Notes: generated from the sequence alone by a model not told the origin. 5,635 nucleotides of DNA from Rickettsiales bacterium (GCA_947424985.1 CANDYN010000068.1:1-5635), one strand, 5' to 3'; positions 1 through 5,598 are shown, counted from the first letter of the stretch. Program-made: numbers and translations.

Positions 1-355
1 CAAGCTGTTTCTCGATATTAGCGGTTAGCTTCTCTATCGTATCTTGATTTCCGTAGTCAAATAAACGCTTAACGATTTCAGCTGCAAACATGGTTACTGC
101 TATCGGAATTATCAACAAACTTCTTGCAACCTTCTGACCAGTTGTTAGCTCCTTAAACTTTTTCCTCTTTAGTGATACAACATCTGACCACCATTGTATA
201 CCTCCACCCAAAATAGACTTAATTGACCATTGTTTATATTTTTTTTTATCAAGCTCATCTTCTTGAATGGTAATACCCAAAATGCCACTGCTTTTCCCAG
301 ACTTATTATTATTGTTATCCTTTTTTAAACCCAATATATTCTGCTCTTCCGGCAT
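1..355 (-). CDS. Hypothetical protein, partial (N-terminal 118 residues, runs off left edge)
   Basis: From an ATG at 355-353 the minus-strand frame stays open for 118 codons to the window edge, so the C-terminal part is missing. I do not recognise the family. The N-terminal ~40 residues are polar, with an Asn/Lys/Ser-rich stretch (DNNNNKSGKSSG, residues 13-24) that looks disordered. A Gly/Trp-rich segment (GGGIQWWSDVV, about 50-60) and a basic stretch (KRKKFK, 63-68) follow. One hydrophobic segment at about residues 79-93 (LLIIPIAVTMFAA) could be a single membrane helix. The tail is polar and probably helical. There is no signal peptide at the start. The gene is divergent from the ankyrin gene, and its start codon sits in the context ATTAAAATGC, identical to that gene's. 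The reading frame is well supported by its length without stops in AT-rich DNA; the function is unknown. Confidence 0.6.
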   Translation of the reverse strand, partial: MPEEQNILGLKKDNNNNKSGKSSGILGITIQEDELDKKKYKQWSIKSILGGGIQWWSDVVSLKRKKFKELTTGQKVARSLLIIPIAVTMFAAEIVKRLFDYGNQDTIEKLTANIEKQL

Positions 356-420
356 TTTAATAAAAAACTTGACATTTAAATAATACAATTGATATTTGAC
401 TACATTTGATATTAAAATGC
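352..420. repeat. 10-bp perfect inverted repeat spanning both divergent start codons
   Basis: GCATTTTAAT at 352-361 and its reverse complement ATTAAAATGC at 411-420 enclose the 49-bp region between two divergent genes. Each arm contains the start codon of one gene (353-355 on the minus strand, 417-419 on the plus strand) with the same six bases before it. The symmetry is exact over 10 bp and stops abruptly on both sides. It could be a protein-binding site, a shared translation-start context, or chance in AT-rich DNA. Confidence 0.55.
369..396 (+). promoter_or_regulatory. Probable sigma-70-type promoter of the ankyrin gene-holA pair
   Basis: A consensus -35 box TTGACA (369-374) is followed after 16 bp by GATATT (391-396, 4 of 6 matches to TATAAT). 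Transcription would start near 403, giving a leader of about 14 nt before the ATG at 417. This placement makes the upstream in-frame TTG at 396 an unlikely start, because it overlaps the -10 box. A direct repeat TTGATATT occurs at 389-396 and 406-413, overlapping the -10 and the leader. Confidence 0.5.
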
Positions 421-992
421 AACATATTTTTGGAAAAAAAGTGTTTACTGTATTGCTTTTTTTAATACTGTGTGCCAATGCTAACGCCGTAATTAATTGC
501 AAAAGTCAGATATGTAAGGCGGTTTATTCCGGAAATTTACCTAAAATTACTTCAATAATTAAAGCCAATAAAAAACTTATTAATCATAAAGAATTATACG
601 GAATTTCAATGTTACACGTCGCAATCATGAACAATGATGAAAAAACAACAAGATTTTTAATTGAGAAGAATGCAGATGTAAATATACAGGATCAAGGCGG
701 AGCTTCAGCGCTACACATAGCAACAAGAGCAAATTTTGAAAGAATGGTAAATATATTACTTGAAGCAGAAAAGCTTGATATAAACATACAAGACAATGAA
801 GGATATACGCCAATCATGCGCGCAATTTCAACAGGAAGATCGGATATTATAATGCTATTAATCGCAAAAAATCCTGATTGCAAAATACGAAATAATCAAG
901 GAAAAACAATGATTGAGCTTCCAATGACAAAAATATCAAAATATGCAAAAGAAGAAATTACGAGTTATGTTCACAAATGCTTGGAAAAATAG
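417..992 (+). CDS. Exported ankyrin-repeat protein
   Basis: This 191-residue protein begins with a clear Sec signal peptide: a basic n-region (GKK, 6-8), a hydrophobic core at about 9-19 (VFTVLLFLILC) and an A-N-A cleavage site after residue 24. Cys19 is not in a good lipobox. The mature part starts with two nearby cysteines (C28, C33) that could form a disulfide. Ankyrin repeats follow: a degenerate one at about 31-58, good ones at about 60-92 (SMLHVAI...FLIEKNADVNIQD), 93-126 (SALHIAT...LDINIQD) and 127-159 (TPIMRAISTG...LLIAKNPD), then a capping region to 191. Ankyrin repeats bind proteins; with a signal peptide this one should act in the periplasm or outside the cell. The ATG at 417 is chosen over an in-frame TTG at 396 because it gives a standard signal peptide and lies downstream of the promoter. 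The 3' end overlaps holA by 16 nt. The partner and the true role are unknown. Confidence 0.85.
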   Translation: MQHIFGKKVFTVLLFLILCANANAVINCKSQICKAVYSGNLPKITSIIKANKKLINHKELYGISMLHVAIMNNDEKTTRFLIEKNADVNIQDQGGASALHIATRANFERMVNILLEAEKLDINIQDNEGYTPIMRAISTGRSDIIMLLIAKNPDCKIRNNQGKTMIELPMTKISKYAKEEITSYVHKCLEK

Positions 993-1960
993 CGGATAAA
1001 AACATCAATTCATTTCTCAATAAACCAAGTGATGATGTTAATTCTATGCTCTTTTACGGGAGCGATGAAAGTGTTATTTTTTATAGATTCAATCTACTTA
1101 AAAAAGCATATCAGATAGATGGATATCAAATAATACAAATTTCCTGTGAAACAGAACAAAATGCGATGTCAATTGCAAAAAACGAAGCATTGTCGCAAGA
1201 TTTTTTTACAAGCAAAAAGGCAATCTTTATAACCGGAATTAAAGATAAACAATTTTTGGAAATCAAAGATATAATCGAAGATTTAAAAGATTGTAAAATA
1301 GCATTCACGGCAAACGGAATCACAAAAGCATCAAAAATAAAAATTTTCCACGAAGAAGAATCTCAAAAAACAGCATCAATTGCTTGTTATCCGCTTGAAA
1401 AGCAAGACTGCAAAATGCATATTTCGGAAATATTAAAACAAAACAATATAAGCTATGAAGATGAAAATCTTCTGGATGTACTTGCTGAAAACATAGGTCA
1501 AAATCCGATGGAAATTGATAACGAACTATCCAAGATTTTAATTTTATGCGAAAAAACCAAACTTTTAACACATAAAGATGTTGAGTTGATCAGCAATATA
1601 TCGGAAGATTGTAGCTTTGATTTAATTGATGCATTTTTTTCAAAAAAAATTTCCAATATAACAAAATATGTAGCGCAGTGTGAAATTAACGATGTAAACT
1701 CTGTATTGATTGCACGTGGAATGTACAAATACGCCTGTAAACTTTTAAATTCTCAAATCAATATTAAAAATGGATCAAACCAAGCGATGGAAGCAAAAAT
1801 TAATGGAATATTTTTTAAAAAATACAATATTTTCTATCAACATCTAAAAACCTGGAGCCCGAAAGACCTCGAAAAGCTAATTATAAAGCTATTTTACTTT
1901 GACAGAAATACAAGATTGCAAGCCAAAATATTACCTGAAATCCTGAATCTTCTGCGGTAA
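977..1960 (+). CDS. holA: DNA polymerase III delta subunit
   Basis: The 327-residue product matches the clamp-loader delta subunit in length (343 in E. coli) and in landmark segments. These include the N-terminal LFYGSDES (residues 25-32, the usual 'LYG.DE' strand and turn), the NPMEIDNELSKILIL helix at 176-190, the LTHKDVELI...SFDLIDAFFSKK block at 198-224, and the C-terminal collar ending in SPKDLEKLI...DRNTRLQAKILPEILNLL. In the family, delta opens the beta sliding clamp within the delta/delta-prime/tau(gamma) loader and does not hydrolyse ATP itself; no P-loop is seen here. The ATG at 977 lies inside the ankyrin gene, overlapping its last 16 nt in another frame, so translation is probably coupled. 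In many proteobacteria the gene just before holA is lptE; here an ankyrin gene takes that place. Base composition is very AT-rich, with many Lys, Ile and Asn residues. The identification rests on motif recall, not a search. Confidence 0.85.
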   Translation: MLGKIADKNINSFLNKPSDDVNSMLFYGSDESVIFYRFNLLKKAYQIDGYQIIQISCETEQNAMSIAKNEALSQDFFTSKKAIFITGIKDKQFLEIKDIIEDLKDCKIAFTANGITKASKIKIFHEEESQKTASIACYPLEKQDCKMHISEILKQNNISYEDENLLDVLAENIGQNPMEIDNELSKILILCEKTKLLTHKDVELISNISEDCSFDLIDAFFSKKISNITKYVAQCEINDVNSVLIARGMYKYACKLLNSQINIKNGSNQAMEAKINGIFFKKYNIFYQHLKTWSPKDLEKLIIKLFYFDRNTRLQAKILPEILNLLR

Positions 1961-1962
1961 TT

Positions 1963-1990
1963 TTGTAAAATTTCTCTTGATTTTTATTAT
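1963..1990 (+). promoter_or_regulatory. Candidate promoter of pccB
   Basis: TTGTAA (1963-1968, 4 of 6) and TATTAT (1985-1990, 5 of 6) are separated by 16 bp and would start transcription near 1997, about 27 nt before the pccB ATG. The region is so AT-rich that alternatives exist, for example TATACT at 1992-1997. No hairpin terminator for holA is visible in the 63-bp gap, so read-through from holA is also possible. Confidence 0.3.
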
Positions 1991-2023
1991 ATATACTTTA
2001 GTTAATTTTGCATTTAGTGATCT

Positions 2024-3565
2024 ATGTCAAGCACAAAAACCATTGAAAACATAATTAAAAAGCGTGAAATGGCCCAAATGGGTGGTGGTGAAAAAAGAAT
2101 ACAAAAACAGCATGAGCAAAATAAATTAACAGCAAGAGAAAGAATAGAGGTTTTGCTTGACGAAGGATCTTTCGAAGAAAGAGGGCTTTATGTTGAACAT
2201 AGATCTGTGAATTTCGGACTTGATAAGTCGAAAATACCCGGTGATGGAGTTGTAGTTGGATATGGAACAATTTTTGGTCGTCCGGTTTTTGTTTATAGTC
2301 AAGATTTTACAGTTCTAGGTGGATCTTTAAGTGAAACGAATGCAAAAAAAATCTGCATGATACAAGATCTTGCATTACAAAATAAAATACCGCTAATTGG
2401 AATTAACGACTCAGGTGGCGCAAGAATTCAGGAGGGCGTTCTGTCTCTTTCGGGATATGGCGAGATCTTTCAAAGGAATATAATATCATCTGGCGTCATA
2501 CCACAAATCTCAGTAATAATGGGACCTTGTGCTGGTGGAGCTGTTTACTCCCCTGCCCTTACTGACTTTATTTTTATGGTAAAAAATACATCTTATATGT
2601 TCGTAACAGGGCCCGATGTTGTAAAAACCGTAACCTACGAAAACGTAACAAAAGAAGATTTGGGTGGCGCAAGTATTCATGCAAAAAAAACAGGTGTTGC
2701 AGATTTCGCATGTGAAAATGATGTTTTAACGCTTTTAAATGTAAGGAAATTATTTTCATATTTACCACTTTCAAATGATAAAACAACTTTACCTGAGCTA
2801 AAAACTCAAGATAGATGCGACAGAACAGATTATGCACTTGATACTTTAGTTCCGGAGAACCCAAATACGCCTTACGACATAAAAGAGCTTATATATAGGT
2901 TCGTTGATAACTCGGATTTCATGGAAATTCAGGAAGCACATGCGCAAAATATCGTAGTTGGATTTGGTCGCCTCATGGGAAAAACGGTTGGAATCGTCGC
3001 GAATCAACCAAAAGAACTTGCTGGATGTCTTGATATAAACGCATCGCGCAAGGGTGCAAGGTTTGTACGTTTTTGCGATGCATTTAACATACCGATTGTA
3101 ACTTTTGTGGACGTTCCCGGCTTTCTTCCTGGAACAGATCAAGAACATAACGGAATAATCAAACATGGAGCAAAGCTACTTTATGCATACGGCGAGGCGA
3201 CTGTTCCAAAAATAACAGTGATCACAAGAAAAGCCTATGGTGGGGCGTATATAGTTATGAATTCAAAACACCTACGCGGTGATGTAAATTATGCTTGGGC
3301 TAATGCGGAAGTTGCCGTAATGGGACCGAAGGGTGCTGTGGAAATTTTATTTAAGGACGAACTTTCAGATTCTGAAAAAATAAAACAACGCGAAGTTGAA
3401 TATAAAGAAAATATCACAAACCCGATAGTCGCTGCATCTTATGGCTTTATTGATGAAATAATAAGACCACATAATACAAGATGGCGTGTATACAGATCTT
3501 TGGAGTTACTTAAGAATAAAGATGTAAAGCTCCCTTGGAAAAAGCACGACAACCTTCCATTGTAA
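2024..3565 (+). CDS. pccB: Propionyl-CoA carboxylase beta subunit (carboxyltransferase)
   Basis: The protein has 513 residues, the usual length for PccB. This subunit transfers carboxyl from biotin, carried on the alpha subunit PccA, to propionyl-CoA, giving methylmalonyl-CoA in the cytoplasm. The N-terminus (LGGG-like MGGGEKRI then KLTARERIEVLLDEGSFEE) is typical. The N-terminal crotonase-like domain has SGGARIQEGV (130-139) and GPCAGGAVYSPALTDF (167-182), the CoA-side oxyanion hole. The C-terminal domain has KAYGGAYIVMNSKHLRGD (403-420), the biotin-side oxyanion hole, followed by NYAWANAEVAVMGPKGAVEILF. The end, LPWKKHDNLPL, resembles the C-terminus of animal PCCB. Residue 410 is Ile where propionyl-specific enzymes typically have Asp, so substrate preference may be broader. 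pccA is not in the window. The gene is richer in GC than its neighbours, as expected for a conserved enzyme. It ends 14 bp from a convergent gene with no visible terminator between them. Confidence 0.93.
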   Translation: MSSTKTIENIIKKREMAQMGGGEKRIQKQHEQNKLTARERIEVLLDEGSFEERGLYVEHRSVNFGLDKSKIPGDGVVVGYGTIFGRPVFVYSQDFTVLGGSLSETNAKKICMIQDLALQNKIPLIGINDSGGARIQEGVLSLSGYGEIFQRNIISSGVIPQISVIMGPCAGGAVYSPALTDFIFMVKNTSYMFVTGPDVVKTVTYENVTKEDLGGASIHAKKTGVADFACENDVLTLLNVRKLFSYLPLSNDKTTLPELKTQDRCDRTDYALDTLVPENPNTPYDIKELIYRFVDNSDFMEIQEAHAQNIVVGFGRLMGKTVGIVANQPKELAGCLDINASRKGARFVRFCDAFNIPIVTFVDVPGFLPGTDQEHNGIIKHGAKLLYAYGEATVPKITVITRKAYGGAYIVMNSKHLRGDVNYAWANAEVAVMGPKGAVEILFKDELSDSEKIKQREVEYKENITNPIVAASYGFIDEIIRPHNTRWRVYRSLELLKNKDVKLPWKKHDNLPL

Positions 3566-3579
3566 TAATCGCTATTTAA

Positions 3580-3981
3580 CTACAAAGACATCGTAAAATC
3601 AATTATATTGATGTTTGAAAAGAATATCGTCAAAAAAATTCCACAAAGGGCGCACGAGATTGAAAAAAGTATATCTCTCTTGCGAATGATATATTGTATA
3701 TCATCCCTATATCGCTCAAATTGAAGATATTCAACGCCGGTTTTTTCATAAAAAGACGAAGACAAAACTCCAGCAAAAAACATGTGAAAGGCAAAAATCG
3801 CCACTGCGTTTACGAAGCTTGTAAAGAAAAATATCGTAATAAATGTCAAAAAAAATGATAAAAAGTTGATCTTCTTTGAGTTTATATAGATAAAATCTTC
3901 AATTTGAGGTTTTTTCGAGGCAATTTTCTGTATAATTTTATGAAAAAAATCAACTCCGTATTTAAATGAAAAATATTTCAT
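3580..3981 (-). CDS. Small hypothetical membrane protein, coupled to ridA
   Basis: This 133-residue protein is of unknown family. The first ~38 residues are amphipathic and basic. A long hydrophobic stretch at about 39-75 (LSFFLTFITIFFFTSF then VNAVAIFAFHMFFAGVL) could form two short membrane helices or one long bent one. A charged loop (EKTGVEYLQFERYRDDIQYIIRKRD broken over 79-103) follows, then another helix at about 104-122 (ILFSISCALCGIFLTIFF). There is no cleavable signal peptide. Its ATG (3981-3979) overlaps the ridA stop TGA (3980-3978) in a 4-nt ATGA, so the two are almost certainly co-transcribed and translationally coupled. It ends in TAG, convergent with pccB. The coupled overlap and membrane-protein composition support a real gene. 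A role linked to RidA is only a guess from position. Confidence 0.65.
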   Translation of the reverse strand: MKYFSFKYGVDFFHKIIQKIASKKPQIEDFIYINSKKINFLSFFLTFITIFFFTSFVNAVAIFAFHMFFAGVLSSSFYEKTGVEYLQFERYRDDIQYIIRKRDILFSISCALCGIFLTIFFSNINIIDFTMSL

Positions 3982-4433
3982 ATTTCAAAAATAAATTCAA
4001 TCTCAAGACAAGCTCCAAGCGGCAAAGATGCAACGCTAATCGAGCTCCTTGCATGCTTTCCTTTTTCACCAAATATTGCAACTAGCATGTCCGATGCGCC
4101 ATTTGCAAGAGTCGATTGATCTGTAAAATTTCCGTCAGAATTAATAAAAACAGTAATTTTAACACATTTTTTTATCAAATCCAAGTCCAAAATCTCTTCT
4201 TTTAAAACTGAAAGTGCGGATAAAACGCAGGCAGCTGCAGCTTTTTTTCCACTCTCAATTGATATATTTTCTCCAAATTTTCCGGTAACAATTTTCCCGT
4301 CCTCACGAGGTAATTGACCTGAAATAAACACGAGATTTCCACTTCTGGTACAAGGAATATACGATGCAATCGGCTTTGTCGTTCCAGGTAAAGTTATTGA
4401 TAGTTGTTTAAGATTTGCTTCGATTTGCGACAT
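3978..4433 (-). CDS. RidA/YjgF/UK114 family protein (probable enamine/imine deaminase)
   Basis: The product is 151 residues, matching the longer subgroup of RidA-like proteins rather than the ~128-residue E. coli RidA. Family landmarks are LVFISGQLPREDGKIVTGKFG (split at 34-54), the AAAACVLSALSVL helix (65-77), VKITVFINSDGNF (91-103), NGASDMLVAIFGE (111-123) and HARSSISVASLPLGACLEIE (127-146). Arg129 aligns with the catalytic arginine R105 of E. coli RidA, and LEIE (143-146) with the conserved acidic segment. In the family, active members hydrolyse reactive 2-aminoacrylate-type enamines or imines made by PLP enzymes; longer members are less well characterised. The ATG at 4433 is chosen because an upstream in-frame TTG (4481) lies inside the probable -35 box and would add a non-family hydrophobic extension. 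It is first in a two-gene unit with the membrane protein downstream, and divergent from rpmF. Confidence 0.88.
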   Translation of the reverse strand: MSQIEANLKQLSITLPGTTKPIASYIPCTRSGNLVFISGQLPREDGKIVTGKFGENISIESGKKAAAACVLSALSVLKEEILDLDLIKKCVKITVFINSDGNFTDQSTLANGASDMLVAIFGEKGKHARSSISVASLPLGACLEIEFIFEI

Positions 4434-4453
4434 AAATAGGTAAAACTTTATCG

Positions 4454-4481
4454 AATATAAACTCAAAAAAATAATATTCAA
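4454..4481 (-). promoter_or_regulatory. Probable promoter of ridA and the membrane-protein gene
   Basis: On the minus strand, TTGAAT (4481-4476, 4 of 6) is followed after 16 bp by TATATT (4459-4454, 5 of 6). Transcription would start near 4447, leaving about 14 nt before the ATG at 4433. This supports the shorter RidA start. It sits back to back with the rpmF promoter: the two -35 boxes are only 11 bp apart. Confidence 0.45.
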
Positions 4482-4492
4482 ACATTTTTTTC

Positions 4493-4521
4493 TTGACTAA
4501 TATTTTTTATACTTTTATATA
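4493..4521 (+). promoter_or_regulatory. Probable promoter of rpmF
   Basis: TTGACT (4493-4498, 5 of 6) and TATATA (4516-4521, 4 of 6) are separated by 17 bp, with a start of transcription near 4528 and a leader of about 16 nt. A second -10-like TATACT lies at 4508-4513 but is too close to the -35 to pair with it. Confidence 0.5.
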
Positions 4522-4543
4522 GCGTAAAGAATATTTTAACGTC

Positions 4544-4750
4544 ATGGCAGTACCTAAAAAGAGATTATCGATTACAAGAAGAAAATGGAGAAGGTCTCAT
4601 CACGTTGCTCAACTGAATACAATGAGTGTGTTTCTTGATAAAGAAACCGGAAGAATAATGCGTAACCACTGTGCACATTTCGACGAAAATGGAGATTTGG
4701 TTTACAGAGGGAAGATCTTGCTGAAAGCGAAGGTTAAGAGTGAAGCGTAA
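4544..4750 (+). CDS. rpmF: 50S ribosomal protein L32
   Basis: The 68-residue protein starts MAVPKKRLSITRRKWRRSHH, the hallmark basic N-terminus of L32, which follows the MAVPKKKTSKSRR..RRSHHA pattern. The C-terminal half (NTMSVFLDKETGRIMRNHCAHFDENGDLVYRGKIL) matches the alphaproteobacterial form, without the two CxxC zinc-binding pairs of some other L32 proteins. L32 is a small protein of the large ribosomal subunit near the peptidyl-transferase side. In many bacteria rpmF is followed by plsX and fabH. Here a gene-free stretch follows, and the next gene is on the other strand, so it appears to be a single-gene unit with its own promoter. No strong Shine-Dalgarno precedes the ATG. No clear rpmF terminator is seen directly after the stop. 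Confidence 0.93.
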   Translation: MAVPKKRLSITRRKWRRSHHVAQLNTMSVFLDKETGRIMRNHCAHFDENGDLVYRGKILLKAKVKSEA

Positions 4751-5042
4751 AGTCAACTGTTTAACGATTACCAATCTCAGAAAAATACCACATCCGATTA
4801 TGCTCTTGCGGGGGGATATGTATTGAAAAAATTGCAAGATTAAACTTTCTTCTCCAGCATCATCATGCACTTGATTGTGACTCATCGAGAAGTAATGCAT
4901 ACCTAAATATTGTGCCATTAATGATTACCCGGGTCCCCCTCTGTGCCATACGCAGGAATGACCGATAGAGAAGCCGAGAAAGGCATTGATATTTGATTTG
5001 ATGGATAATTCCCAGATATTTTTCACACACCGAATAAGAAAA
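4751..5042. other. Gene-free intergenic stretch with a GC-rich island
   Basis: Between rpmF and the pal terminator I find no convincing gene or RNA. It has a G6 run at 4810-4815, an 8-bp palindrome ACCCGGGT at 4927-4934, and two copies of TGTGCCAT at 4911-4918 and 4942-4949. The 60 bases from 4921 to 4980 are about 55% G+C (33 of 60), while AT-rich neighbours are near 25%. The part around 4931-4970 (GGGTCCCCCT, then CGCAGGAATGACC, then GATAGAG) resembles remnants of dispersed palindromic elements seen between genes in Rickettsiales-type genomes; this resemblance is from memory. No tRNA, SRP RNA or tmRNA signature was found. Confidence 0.4.
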
Positions 5043-5068
5043 CTCCCCATTTTTTTCAAAACGGGGAG
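5033..5068 (-). terminator. Intrinsic terminator of pal
   Basis: Read on the minus strand, CTCCCC-G-TTTT (5068-5058) pairs with AAAA-T-GGGGAG (5053-5043) around a GAAA tetraloop (5057-5054). This gives an 11-bp stem with one G-U wobble. TTTTCTTATT (5042-5033) follows as the U-rich tail. On the plus strand the wobble becomes an A-C mismatch and no U-run follows at once, so the structure is built for the minus strand. It lies 42 bp past the pal stop codon. Confidence 0.85.
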
Positions 5069-5109
5069 CAACAATATTTATTTTATTTCTATATGACCTT
5101 TACCAGGTA

Positions 5110-5598
5110 TTATTTTGAAATAACAACAGTAACAGATCTTCTGTTTTGAGCCCAAGAAATCTCATCAGAACCTGAAACCTCTGGTCTATCTTTTCCGTAG
5201 CTTACAGATTTAATGTTCACCTTAACACCATGCTCTTTAAGAAGTTTTACAACAGCTTTTGATCTTTTCAAGCCAAGAATTTGATTATATTCTCTTGTAC
5301 CTCTTTCATCGGCGTGACCTTCAACGATGATACTTTTTACAGTAGCATCCGATTTCAAGAAATTAGCCTGAAGAACCAAAGACGCCTCACCTTCGCTCGT
5401 GATTACATCAGAATCATAATCAAAGAAAACTCTGTCCGGAACGAAAGAATCCTTTGATAGAGAGTTTACAGACGTAGCCTTTGCAACGTTTGAATCAGAA
5501 CCGTAAGCTTCATTGTTTCCTTTGTTCGCTTCTTCTTTTTTTCCACAAGAAACAGCCAAGGAAGCTAGAATCAAGCTCGTTAAAAATGTTTTATTCAT
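5110..5598 (-). CDS. pal: Peptidoglycan-associated lipoprotein Pal
   Basis: The 162-residue precursor has a lipoprotein signal: MNKTF, a hydrophobic core and the lipobox AVSC, with Cys18 as the lipidated residue. Gly19 follows, so no Lol-avoidance aspartate is present and outer-membrane sorting is expected. A low-complexity linker (about 20-50) leads to an OmpA-like domain: VFFDYDSDVIT (57-67), VEGHADERGTREYN (92-105), LGLKRSKAV (108-116), SYGKDRPEV (133-141) and WAQNRRSVTVV (149-159). Asp97 and Arg112 fall where this family binds the diaminopimelate of peptidoglycan. Pal works with TolB and the TolQRA complex in outer-membrane constriction and integrity. An in-frame ATG six codons upstream (5616) is possible, but the start at 5598 gives the normal short lipoprotein n-region. 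tolB usually lies upstream and would be beyond the window edge. pal is the last gene of its unit, as shown by the terminator. Confidence 0.93.
   Translation of the reverse strand: MNKTFLTSLILASLAVSCGKKEEANKGNNEAYGSDSNVAKATSVNSLSKDSFVPDRVFFDYDSDVITSEGEASLVLQANFLKSDATVKSIIVEGHADERGTREYNQILGLKRSKAVVKLLKEHGVKVNIKSVSYGKDRPEVSGSDEISWAQNRRSVTVVISK

Noticed and set aside
396..416. Upstream TTG start for the ankyrin protein, adding 7 residues
   Set aside because: The TTG overlaps the probable -10 box, and the added residues would weaken the signal peptide n-region.
2055..3166. Several minus-strand ORFs of 71-106 codons inside pccB
   Set aside because: They are antisense shadows of a conserved coding sequence and encode no recognisable protein.
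3566..3579. Bidirectional terminator between the convergent pccB and membrane-protein genes
   Set aside because: The 14-bp gap and its flanks show no GC-rich stem-loop.
4434..4481. Upstream TTG start for the RidA-family protein, adding 16 residues
   Set aside because: The TTG lies in the probable -35 box, and the added hydrophobic residues do not fit the cytosolic RidA fold.
4751..4843. The rpmF frame stays open for 30 codons past its TAA, with a protein-like composition (ending GGYVLKKLQD)
   Set aside because: L32 is complete at 68 residues, there is no ATG in the extension and no readthrough signal, so it is most likely chance or a faint gene remnant.
4864..4900. Possible hairpin ATGCACTT ... 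AAGTAATGCAT as an rpmF terminator
   Set aside because: The stem is short with a three-base bulge and a long loop, and no U-run follows it.
4565..4918. 117-codon minus-strand ORF covering most of rpmF and the gap after it
   Set aside because: More than half is antisense to the strongly conserved rpmF gene. The ~55 residues outside rpmF show no family I recognise, and the start has no promoter or ribosome-binding signal.
4973..4984. Small hairpin GCC-GAGAAA-GGC in the intergenic region
   Set aside because: Only three base pairs, which cannot be extended by the flanks.
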